Assembly: GCA_014802445.1 (NCBI GenBank)
Contig: JAAVCF010000001.1
Span: forward strand, 1 to 47,242
Direction of reading: 5' to 3'
Origin: Bacteroides sp.
Lineage (GTDB): Bacteria > Bacteroidota > Bacteroidia > Bacteroidales > Muribaculaceae
Length of the DNA stretch: 47,242 bases
A program made the position numbers and the translations under genes. Every line of letters starts with the position of its first letter. Position 1 is the stretch's first letter. The notes beneath the pieces are model-generated. The model searched no databases. It was not told the origin of the DNA and saw only the letters and a list, made by a program, of their open reading frames with translations. Positions 16,448 through 23,244 of this stretch are shown here, in pieces.

Positions 16448-16475
16448 AATGATGCTATGTTATGTTGCTTAATTG

Positions 16476-16483
16476 CAAATCTA
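16476..16483 (-). promoter_or_regulatory. -7 element for the PD-(D/E)XK/beta-CASP operon
   Basis: The minus strand reads TAGATTTG, an exact TAnnTTTG, predicting a leader of about 25 bases before the ATG at 16447. A second exact match (TAACTTTG) lies further upstream at 16551-16558. Confidence 0.45.
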
Positions 16484-16567
16484 ATGATTCTCAGCGGGTT
16501 TACAAAGATGTTTGCTGCAATTTTTGATTGAAAGGATTGATTTTATGATGCAAAGTTATTAATGAGG

Positions 16568-16586
16568 TGTCTCACTTTTAGAGACA
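16568..16586. promoter_or_regulatory. Inverted repeat in the divergent WYL / nuclease intergenic region
   Basis: TGTCTC-7 bases-GAGACA is perfect and sits mid-way in the 254-base region between two divergent units. It is a candidate operator for the WYL regulator encoded next to it. Confidence 0.4.
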
Positions 16587-16672
16587 GACAAAAATAAATG
16601 CCATGACCGACGATTTTATTTGCGTTTTCAAAAATAACGCAACGTGTATCGCGAAATGACACACGCCTTCAC

Positions 16673-16680
16673 TATCTTTG
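16673..16680 (+). promoter_or_regulatory. -7 element for the WYL regulator
   Basis: TATCTTTG is an exact TAnnTTTG match. It predicts a transcript start near 16684, right at the ATG of the six-codon frame MKLKRL that precedes and overlaps the regulator's start. Confidence 0.5.
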
Positions 16681-16701
16681 CGGCATGAAACTCAAAAGAT
16701 T

Positions 16702-17607
16702 ATGAACCAACTGCAAAAATACACTTGGCTGATTGACACAATCCGCCGTGCCGGCAAGATATCCCATAAGGACCTTTCCGATTGCTGGTCGCGCAACAAG
16801 GATTTCAGTGACGGGAACGAACTCCCTCGCGCCACGTTCAATCGCTGGCGCGACGCAATCTACGACCAATTCGGGATAATGATTGACTGCCAGAAAGCAG
16901 GCGGGTATCTCTACTATATCTCTAACCCTGAAGACATTGACGATGACAAGCTCAAAAAGTGGATGCTCGATTCGTTTGCGGTTGGTAATGTCATCGGTGA
17001 GAATCTGTCATTAAAGGGGCGCATTTTAGTCGACGAGATTCCCTCCGGTCGCTATCATCTGACCACCATCCTGGAGGCGATGAAAGATAATCGTGTAATC
17101 ACCATCACGTATCATCCTTTCAAAAAGTCGCAGGGCTACACGTTTCCCATCGAGCCCTACTGCGTGAAACTCTTTGACAACCGATGGTATGTGCTGGCCC
17201 ATAACAACCATTTTGATGACATCCGTCTCTATGGCCTTGACCGTATCGAGAATCTGGAGGTAACCTCGCAGACATTCCGTCTCCCCAAGGACTTTAATGC
17301 CGAACACTATTTCTCTACGGCCTTCGGCATCGTGGTGGGAACAGGCGTGAAACCCGAAAAAATCATCCTGCGGGCCAACGAGGACCACAAGTATTACCTT
17401 AAATCGCTGCCCCTCCACCATAGCCAGCAATTGATTGAGGATGCAGGAGAGTATGCCGACTTTGAGCTCTACGTTGCTCCCACTTATGATTTTGTAATGA
17501 AACTGCTTCAGGTTGGCGGAATGATAGAGGTCATCGAGCCGCCTCATCTTCGCAAAACCATGAAGGGTTGGATCAGGGATATGTATGAACTTTATAAAAA
17601 CGATTAA
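16702..17607 (+). CDS. WYL-domain transcriptional regulator
   Basis: About 301 residues. An N-terminal winged-helix region (YTWLIDTIRRAGKISHKDLSDCW... LPRATFNRWRDAIYDQFG) is followed by a WYL domain with VITITYHPFKKSQGYTFPIEPYCVKLFDNRWYVLAHN and IRLYGLDRIENLEVT, and a WCX-type C-terminal extension. WYL proteins bind nucleotide or nucleic-acid ligands and often control defence and DNA-damage operons. The ATG at 16702 is chosen because the upstream frame begins with a TTG inside the -7 element. A six-codon frame (16685-16705) ends in TGA overlapping this ATG. It is divergent from the nuclease operon and in an operon with the exonuclease. Confidence 0.85.
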   Translation: MNQLQKYTWLIDTIRRAGKISHKDLSDCWSRNKDFSDGNELPRATFNRWRDAIYDQFGIMIDCQKAGGYLYYISNPEDIDDDKLKKWMLDSFAVGNVIGENLSLKGRILVDEIPSGRYHLTTILEAMKDNRVITITYHPFKKSQGYTFPIEPYCVKLFDNRWYVLAHNNHFDDIRLYGLDRIENLEVTSQTFRLPKDFNAEHYFSTAFGIVVGTGVKPEKIILRANEDHKYYLKSLPLHHSQQLIEDAGEYADFELYVAPTYDFVMKLLQVGGMIEVIEPPHLRKTMKGWIRDMYELYKND

Positions 17608-17609
17608 TA

Positions 17610-18098
17610 ATGACAGACTTTGCAGCCATTGATTTTGAAACGGCTAATGGCCGCCGCTCAAGCGTTTGCAGCGTTGGAGTGGTGATTGTGCGACAGGGTG
17701 AGATTGTGGATAAGTTTTATAGCTTAATCCGCCCCACTCCCAATTATTACACCTACTGGACCACCGAGGTCCACGGGCTCACACGTAGTGACACCGACAA
17801 TCACCCCACATTCCCTGAAGTGTGGTCACAGATTGCCCCACGCATTGAAGGCCTCCCCTTGGTGGCACATAACCGTCCCTTTGATGAAAGCTGTCTCAAA
17901 GCAGCCTTTGAGGAGTTCGGGATGGACTATCCCGGCTATGAATTTCACTGCACCCTCGCCGCCTCGCGCCGCAGCCTTGACCTCCCGAGCCATCAGCTCC
18001 ATATTTCGGCTGCCGCCTGCGGCTACAACATGGAGAACCACCACCACGCACTGGCCGACGCCGAAGCCTGCGCCGCCATCGCCCTAAAACTCTTGTAG
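17610..18098 (+). CDS. DEDDh 3'-5' exonuclease (DnaQ/PolC-epsilon type)
   Basis: 162 residues, one compact exonuclease domain. AIDFETA carries the first Asp and Glu (residues 8 and 10), LVAHNRPFDESCL carries the second conserved Asp, and NHHHALADAEACA carries the His and last Asp of the DEDDh type. It hydrolyses nucleotides from 3' ends of DNA or RNA with two metal ions. It starts two bases after the WYL stop codon, so the two are co-expressed. Similar stand-alone domains serve in repair, RNA turnover or defence; the pairing with WYL and the opposite-strand nucleases hints at a shared task. Confidence 0.85.
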   Translation: MTDFAAIDFETANGRRSSVCSVGVVIVRQGEIVDKFYSLIRPTPNYYTYWTTEVHGLTRSDTDNHPTFPEVWSQIAPRIEGLPLVAHNRPFDESCLKAAFEEFGMDYPGYEFHCTLAASRRSLDLPSHQLHISAAACGYNMENHHHALADAEACAAIALKLL

Positions 18099-18113
18099 CC
18101 CCCCCTGTGGCTC

Positions 18114-18540
18114 TTATTCCGGGAGCAGGATTGTTTTGTCCCTGAAGCGGGTGGGACTCATCCCGGCCACGCGCTTAAACATCCGGGAGAAGTGCTGCGG
18201 ATGTTGAAACCCTAATTCATAAGCTATTATGCTCACATCGTCAGTGGAACATGCAAGCCACTCTTTTGCCCGTTCCACAATATGACGCGTTATTATCTCC
18301 TGAGCTGTCAGGCCTGTCTCCTTCTTAATTATGTCGCCGAAATAGCCGGGAGTCAGGTGGGCCGCTTCGGCAAGAAAGAGGGCATAAACCTCATAGTCCA
18401 CCCTCACGTGATTGACCACTCTGGTTGCCTCCGTGAGGTCAATCACCGACCGTAACCAGCGGATGCTTCGTCTCAAGCCCGAAGAGCTTGTTAAAGGCGT
18501 CAATGGAGTCGAGCCTCACAGTTGTTGAATCATGTTTCAT
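18114..18540 (-). pseudogene. AraC-family regulator, frameshifted and internally deleted
   Basis: From ATG 18540 the frame reads MKHDSTTVRLDSIDAFNKLFG LETKHPLVTV and then stops at TGA 18441-18439. One frame over, the text continues with IDLTEATRVVNHVRVDYEVYALFL, which is the next part of the N-terminal sensor region of Bacteroidetes AraC proteins, so a shift of one base separates them. Directly after YALFL comes AEAAHLTPGYFGDIIKKETG and the rest of the C-terminal double helix-turn-helix (AYELGFQHPQHFSRMFKRVAG). The usual 150 or so residues of sensor domain and linker between these are gone. Only the HTH part (18114-18503) stays open. It once probably regulated the divergent hydrolase. A -7 element TATATTTG lies at 18545-18552. 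Confidence 0.8.
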
Positions 18541-18637
18541 GTTGCAAATATAGCGGTTTTACTCTCCGCTTCACAATCATCCGCAATTGAGGTAGGCATT
18601 ACCCCATTTTGGGCTGCGGATTCTCGCCGGTTTATAT

Positions 18638-18645
18638 TACCTTTG
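18638..18645 (+). promoter_or_regulatory. -7 element for the alpha/beta hydrolase
   Basis: TACCTTTG is an exact TAnnTTTG match, giving a leader of about 22 bases before the ATG at 18671. Confidence 0.5.
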
Positions 18646-18670
18646 CACTCGACAGTTTGCTATCACCTCC

Positions 18671-19744
18671 ATGAATAAACTCCTTCTAAGCTCGATGATT
18701 ATTCTTGCATCATCATTGACATCAAAATCGCAAATTATGAATAATCCCAACACAAATCAAGCCCTCGCTCCAGTCCAGGAGCTGACTCTCACTCAGGAAT
18801 GGGACAAGGTGTACCCGAAAAGCGACAAAGTTGACCACCGCAAGGTAACCTTTGTCAACCGTTACGGCATAACCCTCGCAACGGATCTCTACATCCCCAA
18901 AGGATCTGAAGGACGGCTCCCGGCAATTGCCGTTAGCGGCCCATTCGGTGCGGTAAAGGAGCAGTCAAGCGGATTATACGCTCAGCAGCTTGCCGAGCGG
19001 GGGTTTCTGACCCTCGCTTTTGACCCCTCATTTACGGGCGAAAGCGGTGGCATGCCGCGCCGTGTAGCCTCGCCCGACATAAACACCGAAGACTTTTCGG
19101 CCGCTGTGGATTACCTTTCGGTCCATCCACTCGTGGACAGCAATCGCATAGGCATCCTCGGCGTGTGTGGCTGGGGCGGAATAGCCATCCAGGCGGCCAT
19201 CAATGACCCGCGCATCAAGGCCACCGTGGCCTCCACAATGTACGACATGACCCGGGTGAGTACCAACGGCTATTTCGATGCCGACAATTCACCTGAGAAG
19301 CGCAACGCCTCCCGCGCTGCCTTGGCCAAGCAGCGCACCGATGATTATCGCAAAGGTGAATACTCTCGCGCCGGCGGAGTGGTTGATCCTCTGCCCGACG
19401 ATGCTCCGCAGTTCGTCAAGGATTACTATGACTACTACAAAACGCCCCGCGGATTCCATCCCCGTTCAGGCAATTCCACCGATGGCTGGAACGTCAGCTC
19501 AGTGCTGCCGTTTGTTAACTTCAAGTTTTTCGAGTATGCCGGCGAGCTGGAAAATGCCGTGCTCATTGTGCATGGTGACAAGGCACACTCATACTACTTC
19601 GGTAAGGACACTTTCGCCAAGCTCAAAGGCGACAACAAGCAGATGCTCACCGTGAAAGGTGCCAACCACTGCGACCTTTACGACCGCCTTGACATAATCC
19701 CCATGGATGAAATAGCGGCCTTCTTCATGTCCCATCTGAAGTGA
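18671..19744 (+). CDS. Exported alpha/beta hydrolase (dienelactone-hydrolase-like, Cys nucleophile)
   Basis: 357 residues with an N-terminal signal peptide (MNKLLLSSMIILASSLTSKS). The fold is shown by ATDLYIPKG, PAIAVSGPFGAVKEQ, LAFDPSFTGESGG, the nucleophile elbow RIGILGVCGWGG, VLIVHGDKAHSYYF (acid) and VKGANHCDLYDR (His). The elbow is G-x-C-x-W-G, with Cys in place of Ser, as in dienelactone hydrolases and YcjY-like relatives. It may cleave esters or lactones in the periplasm. It is preceded by the broken AraC regulator and followed, with overlap, by a broken acetyltransferase. Confidence 0.82.
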   Translation: MNKLLLSSMIILASSLTSKSQIMNNPNTNQALAPVQELTLTQEWDKVYPKSDKVDHRKVTFVNRYGITLATDLYIPKGSEGRLPAIAVSGPFGAVKEQSSGLYAQQLAERGFLTLAFDPSFTGESGGMPRRVASPDINTEDFSAAVDYLSVHPLVDSNRIGILGVCGWGGIAIQAAINDPRIKATVASTMYDMTRVSTNGYFDADNSPEKRNASRAALAKQRTDDYRKGEYSRAGGVVDPLPDDAPQFVKDYYDYYKTPRGFHPRSGNSTDGWNVSSVLPFVNFKFFEYAGELENAVLIVHGDKAHSYYFGKDTFAKLKGDNKQMLTVKGANHCDLYDRLDIIPMDEIAAFFMSHLK

Positions 19745-19884
19745 CCACAGCTGAATTTATCCGAATCATGGACTCAGGCCGAGCCATCCCCGGAGGCTCG
19801 GCCGTTCATGCCAAAATGCACAAATTGAGCCAAGAGGCAATCCACATCACCATGGAAATCAACAGTGCCTGGCAAAAGTCCTAA
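19741..19884 (+). pseudogene. N-terminal remnant of a sugar O-acetyltransferase
   Basis: From a GTG overlapping the hydrolase stop (GTGA), 47 codons read TTAEFIRIMDSGRAIPGGSA VHAKMHKLSQEAIHITMEIN SAWQKS and then stop. This matches the N-terminal cap of maltose/galactoside-type O-acetyltransferases (EF..L.DSG....GS..H..M..LSQEA..IT.EIN). The left-handed hexapeptide-repeat helix that should follow is missing, and the region up to 19956 contains no trace of it. This is a 3'-truncated relic. Confidence 0.7.
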
Positions 19885-19911
19885 AACAGATTTACCTCCC
19901 TCGCTATTGAC

Positions 19912-19951
19912 CAAAAGCAGCAAGGAGCGGCGTTAATGCGTCGCTCCTTGC
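19912..19951 (-). terminator. Terminator after the channel gene
   Basis: A 13-bp stem (19920-19932 with 19939-19951, one G-T pair) is followed on the minus strand by TGCTTTT. It lies just past the channel-gene stop at 19957. Confidence 0.7.
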
Positions 19952-19956
19952 CGTGT

Positions 19957-21708
19957 TTATGACTGGGATGGATCAGCCGGGGTGGCCGCACAATCATAGC
20001 CGTCATAGCCTATCGCTTTCTCTTTGAGCTCGGGCACCGGCGGCGGCAGCGGTGCGTTAAGGATTGACTCACAGAGGCTTTCCGCAATGTCACGCGCCAA
20101 CACAAGCCGCTTCTGTGACCACAGCAACTGCTTCCACTCCACGCGCATGATAATGTGGTTGGCATCATCCTCAAAGGTCAGCTTGCGCAGGAAATTATTG
20201 GCCGCATGTGAGTTGTGAAATTGCTGATGGTCCATTGTCAGATTCAGGTCGTCAGCCAGCTTCTTCTCCAGCGTGCTGTAAAATGCCTCATAGGTGGCGC
20301 CGTCCTTAATGAACAGGTCAGGGCCGGAGGTGCGCGTGTCGCCCTTCTTGCCGCCTATGCTGAGATGCACATTGGTGGGATACGGAGGCTCAAGCGCACC
20401 GCTCGCCACCAACACCGTCAGTGACCACGCACCCTTGCGAGCCATAAGCCTCTCAAGGTCGGCGGCATACTCCTTCAGCCCATCCACCTCATCCTTGGAT
20501 TTGAACGAATAGAACGACTTATAAGGCGCCATCTCCCCCACTTCGCGGCTTATGTAGTTAAACTGTCCCATATAAGCCAGATAGAAGCAGAAATGAGTCA
20601 GGCCGGGGTCAATCATGTTGGACGGGGCCACGATGGTTATGCGCGAGCCGCGGTCAATGCAGCAACCATAGACAGTGTTCTGCAGATAATGCTCCACGGC
20701 AATGCGGTCAGGCACATAGGCCCCTTCATCGGTGGGCACGGCAGCCGCCAGATTGACAATGCGGAATCCCGGCCCATGATTCACCGCCTCCTGCAGATTG
20801 TCCGACTTCATTCTCAGCCGTGCCTTAAGGTCCTCCACACTGCGGTAAGGGGGCACCACCTGCAATCCCGTGGGCCGGTCAAGCTTGCGCTCAAACCCAT
20901 TGCGGAGCATGGCGGCGTCACTCTCCACCTCCTCCTTATGGTGACGGTTCTCGATGGCGTCAGTGAAGCCCGCACCGATGATGCCCGTGGGCACCGCCAC
21001 GATGGCAATACCCAGCAAACCCACAATGCATGCAATCACACGTCCCGTCACTGTGATTGGCGGAGTGTCGGCAAACTGACCCGGGTCACCGATATACTGC
21101 GCGAAGGCCCACATCACCGACACCGCCCCGTTGTCATACACCTCAGGCTGGACATCATGCTCGGCAAAAAACAGCACAAGGCTCAGAATCACCGTGATGA
21201 CCACCAGAAACTGCATGGACACTATCAGCTCATGGCGCTTCTCACGGATAGCGTCAGAGAGCAGATTAAATGACTTCGTGTAGCGACCTATGCGCAGCGT
21301 ACGTACCACTCGCGCCGTGCGCAGCGTCTTGAAGGCCAACACCGGAAGCGGAAAAATCCATTGCAGATAAAACGGAAAGGTCGACAGCACGTCAATCATC
21401 CCGTAGAACGAAAAACAATAGCGCAGACGCCCGCGCCAGCCGCTCCACTTGGGGTTGATGAGCGGCGCCACCCATATGCGCAGGCTCACCTCCACGGTGA
21501 AAAACACCAGCGTCCCTACGTCCACCCACAGCAGCACCCGCCGCAGCCGCGGGTCAAGGTCGAAAGTTGACAGGAAAATCTCAGTGGTGCTCAGCAGAAT
21601 CATGGCTATAATGAGCCAGTCAACAATGTTGTGCCACTGCCGGGTGTGCAGATTGTCGTCGAGCGCGCGGGCCAGTTCCTCCTTGAATTTCTTAAGTGAA
21701 TAAGCCAT
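19957..21708 (-). CDS. Voltage-sensor-type ion channel with non-canonical pore and long cytosolic C-terminus
   Basis: 583 residues. Transmembrane segments S1-S4 lie at roughly 28-150. S4 reads RTARVVRTLRIGR, with an Arg every third residue as in a voltage sensor. S5, pore and S6 follow (about 165-260): ELIVSMQFLVVITVILSLVLFF, then MWAFAQYIGDPGQF, then GRVIACIVGLLGIAIVAVPTGIIGAGF. The usual TxGYGD potassium filter is absent; QYIGDPG stands in its place. About 320 soluble residues follow S6 (ELKEKAIGYDGYD near the end) with no domain I recognise. It is the last gene of the downstream island unit, 6 bases after a small basic ORF. Confidence 0.8.
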   Translation of the reverse strand: MAYSLKKFKEELARALDDNLHTRQWHNIVDWLIIAMILLSTTEIFLSTFDLDPRLRRVLLWVDVGTLVFFTVEVSLRIWVAPLINPKWSGWRGRLRYCFSFYGMIDVLSTFPFYLQWIFPLPVLAFKTLRTARVVRTLRIGRYTKSFNLLSDAIREKRHELIVSMQFLVVITVILSLVLFFAEHDVQPEVYDNGAVSVMWAFAQYIGDPGQFADTPPITVTGRVIACIVGLLGIAIVAVPTGIIGAGFTDAIENRHHKEEVESDAAMLRNGFERKLDRPTGLQVVPPYRSVEDLKARLRMKSDNLQEAVNHGPGFRIVNLAAAVPTDEGAYVPDRIAVEHYLQNTVYGCCIDRGSRITIVAPSNMIDPGLTHFCFYLAYMGQFNYISREVGEMAPYKSFYSFKSKDEVDGLKEYAADLERLMARKGAWSLTVLVASGALEPPYPTNVHLSIGGKKGDTRTSGPDLFIKDGATYEAFYSTLEKKLADDLNLTMDHQQFHNSHAANNFLRKLTFEDDANHIIMRVEWKQLLWSQKRLVLARDIAESLCESILNAPLPPPVPELKEKAIGYDGYDCAATPADPSQS

Positions 21709-21714
21709 TCCCGC

Positions 21715-21891
21715 TCAACGTCTGCGTTTCTTTTTGCCTGTGCCCAAAAGTGTTCCAATCACCATTGCGCCAACCTTGCGTTCAAGGCCCTGGCGTGTGG
21801 TGGGGATGCCGGTGGCGCGCGCAATCTTCTGCTTGGCTGCAGTAATCCCCACTGCCCTCTTCAATGAAAACGATAATCCGGGAATCTTCAT
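21715..21891 (-). CDS. Small basic protein, 58 residues
   Basis: The frame starts MKIPGLSFSLKRAVG and ends GTGKKKRRR. It is rich in Lys and Arg, with a probable central helix (ITAAKQKIARATGIPTTRQG) and a hydrophobic stretch MVIGTLLG. It sits between two other small genes with gaps of 22 and 6 bases, so it belongs to the same unit as the channel. The basic tail could bind nucleic acid or acidic lipids. I do not recognise a family. Confidence 0.6.
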   Translation of the reverse strand: MKIPGLSFSLKRAVGITAAKQKIARATGIPTTRQGLERKVGAMVIGTLLGTGKKKRRR

Positions 21892-21913
21892 GTTATAAAT
21901 CTTTAGAGGTCCG

Positions 21914-22069
21914 TTATTCTAAAAGTCCTAATAAGTAAAGAATGAAGCAAGCGCCAAGCACAAGCGTCGTGAAACAGCCTCGGCAACCGCACCCACCGCC
22001 ACTCTTGCCGCCGCCGAAAAGCCACTGTAAGGTAAGCACCGAGATCACACCTTTCCAAAAATCGCTCAT
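21914..22069 (-). CDS. Tiny membrane protein with Gly/Cys cluster, 51 residues
   Basis: It starts MSDFWKGVISVLTLQWLFGGG. A Gly-Lys-Ser-Gly-Gly-Gly-Cys-Gly-Cys-x-x-Cys run is followed by the single hydrophobic segment FTTLVLGACFILYLLGLL. The start is set by an ATGA overlap with the stop of the preceding 72-residue gene (22066-22069); the longer frame upstream is a shadow of that gene. Three closely spaced Cys could bind metal or lipid. No family is recognised. Confidence 0.6.
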   Translation of the reverse strand: MSDFWKGVISVLTLQWLFGGGKSGGGCGCRGCFTTLVLGACFILYLLGLLE

Positions 22070-22284
22070 TTCTCGTATTTCATTCGTTCGCGCAAGCGGG
22101 CTATCTCGGCCATTCGGTTCGCAATGTCGGATTGCTTCATTCGTATCTGGCTGTCGCAATACGCTTTGTATGACTTGTCTTTCGAACCCGTTTTGCGCGA
22201 GCGCCACAGCTTCACCTCCTCGCGTTTAGTGGCTACATAGGCTTTTTTGCGGTCAATTTCCGCTTTTACTGATGCTTTACTCAT
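22066..22284 (-). CDS. Small coiled-coil protein, 72 residues
   Basis: It starts MSKASVKAEIDRKKAYVATK and is almost all charged helix: KREEVKLWRSRKTGSKDKSY, MKQSDIANRMAEIARLRERM. This fits a short coiled coil. It heads the downstream island unit, directly after a terminator, and overlaps the next gene by ATGA. Its start region was duplicated in tandem (22272-22309), which adds an upstream nine-codon frame MSKAFHYE-stop. No named family is recognised. Confidence 0.6.
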   Translation of the reverse strand: MSKASVKAEIDRKKAYVATKREEVKLWRSRKTGSKDKSYKAYCDSQIRMKQSDIANRMAEIARLRERMKYEK

Positions 22285-22309
22285 AATGAAATGCTTTACT
22301 CATAATGAA
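22272..22309. repeat. Perfect 19-bp tandem duplication over a start region
   Basis: ATGCTTTACTCATAATGAA occurs at 22272-22290 and again at 22291-22309 with no gap. On the minus strand each copy carries TTCATTATGAGTAAAGCAT, so both the leader and the start codon of the 72-residue gene are repeated. Confidence 0.85.
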
Positions 22310-22344
22310 AAAGGTAGTGGACGCACCGGAGCGCGTCCACTACC
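22309..22344 (-). terminator. Intrinsic terminator inside the minus-strand island
   Basis: A perfect 12-bp GC-rich stem (22313-22324 with 22333-22344, arm GGTAGTGGACGC) with an 8-base loop is followed on the minus strand by CTTTTTC-like T residues. It lies after the 104-residue gene and just before the 72-residue gene, dividing the island into two units. Confidence 0.8.
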
Positions 22345-22368
22345 GGGAATTGTGTGTTTTAATTCTGT

Positions 22369-22683
22369 TTACTTCTTTGCAGCGGCAGCAAGAGTGTCGT
22401 CGTCGTTGGCAAGCTTGGTGTTGGCAGCGTTGGCCACCTGCACACCGATGCCATAGGCATCAGCAACCATCTTCTCGAAGCTGCCCACCTTGCGGTTAGA
22501 GCCCACGGTGATTTCACCACCCTTGGCGCCCTCGGCGCGGATTGAAGCCAGCGTAGCGTCGTCCTTAGCGGGAGCCTTGCAAGTGAGAGTGGTGTAGACA
22601 CGCAGCGTCAGTCCGAAAGTTTCTTTGAACTTTTCCTTGAGGCCTTTCACTTTCATGCGGCCGTCAATTTTGAATTCTGCCAT
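22369..22683 (-). CDS. 104-residue protein with two internal repeats
   Basis: The product starts MAEFKIDGRMKVKGLKEKFK. It carries two related halves: MKVKGLKEKFKETFGLTLRV with DDATLASI (about residues 10-48), and RKVGSFEKMVADAYGIGVQV with DDDTLAAA (about 64-101). Each half has the pattern 'xKV..(L/F)...F...(F/Y)G(L/I)...V......(D)DDTLA'. I have an impression that similar proteins occur beside TerB/YkvA-type genes in other Bacteroidetes, but this was not searched. The function is unknown. It is cytosolic by composition. It is the last gene before the terminator at 22309-22344. Confidence 0.7.
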   Translation of the reverse strand: MAEFKIDGRMKVKGLKEKFKETFGLTLRVYTTLTCKAPAKDDATLASIRAEGAKGGEITVGSNRKVGSFEKMVADAYGIGVQVANAANTKLANDDDTLAAAAKK

Positions 22684-22720
22684 AATGATATGATTTTTAG
22701 GTTAAAAATGATGCTTGGGA

Positions 22721-23236
22721 TTATTTTGAGAGCAAATTGCTCGTTACCTTAGCGGCTGTCTCGGGGTCGAATTTATCGCCGAGCAGCTCGGCTGTCTTTT
22801 CCAGGGCTGTGCCTTTGGCAGCGGTTGAAAATATGCCGTAAGCCTTCTTGTAAGCAAAGGTGAGAGCGGCAAGGTCGTCGGAATAACCGACTCCGGGCAT
22901 TATATCCGGAATCAAATCGGCCGGACACACGAAATAGGCAATGGCTCCGGCAAGGAGCAACACATCAGTCATCGGCACTTCGGTGGCCACGTTCGTGCCC
23001 TTTATGCGGTCGCAGATGGTGTAGTACATTGTGAGCACCATCACCACAAGATCCTGACCCGCTTTCGCGGCCTGAGTCTTGAGCTTCTCCCACATTTCTT
23101 CCGGGTTAAACCGGTCGGCATAGCTGTGGAGGGTCTCGGGGAGTGTCTTAGTCCACTCGGCGAGATTCGCCGTCTTTCCGGCCGCAGCATTTCCGATTTC
23201 CGTGGCTTTGTTTTTTATCTTGTCAAAGAGTGCCAT
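22721..23236 (-). CDS. YkvA-family (DUF1232) protein
   Basis: 171 residues. After an amphipathic N-terminal region comes the DUF1232 signature VPMTDVLLLAGAIAYFVCPA DLIPDIMPGVGYSDDLAALT, that is 'YF..P.DLIPD..P..G..DD...L'. The protein is predicted to contact or cross the membrane there. The molecular role of YkvA proteins is unknown; they recur in envelope-stress and tellurium-resistance-type clusters. It lies 8 bases after the first DUF4230 gene and 37 before the 104-residue gene. Confidence 0.85.
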   Translation of the reverse strand: MALFDKIKNKATEIGNAAAGKTANLAEWTKTLPETLHSYADRFNPEEMWEKLKTQAAKAGQDLVVMVLTMYYTICDRIKGTNVATEVPMTDVLLLAGAIAYFVCPADLIPDIMPGVGYSDDLAALTFAYKKAYGIFSTAAKGTALEKTAELLGDKFDPETAAKVTSNLLSK

Positions 23237-23244
23237 TTTCCTGA

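Noticed and set aside
20593-21273. Plus-strand frame of 226 codons antisense to the channel gene
   Set aside because: His- and Arg-rich shadow of a conserved transmembrane protein on the other strand.
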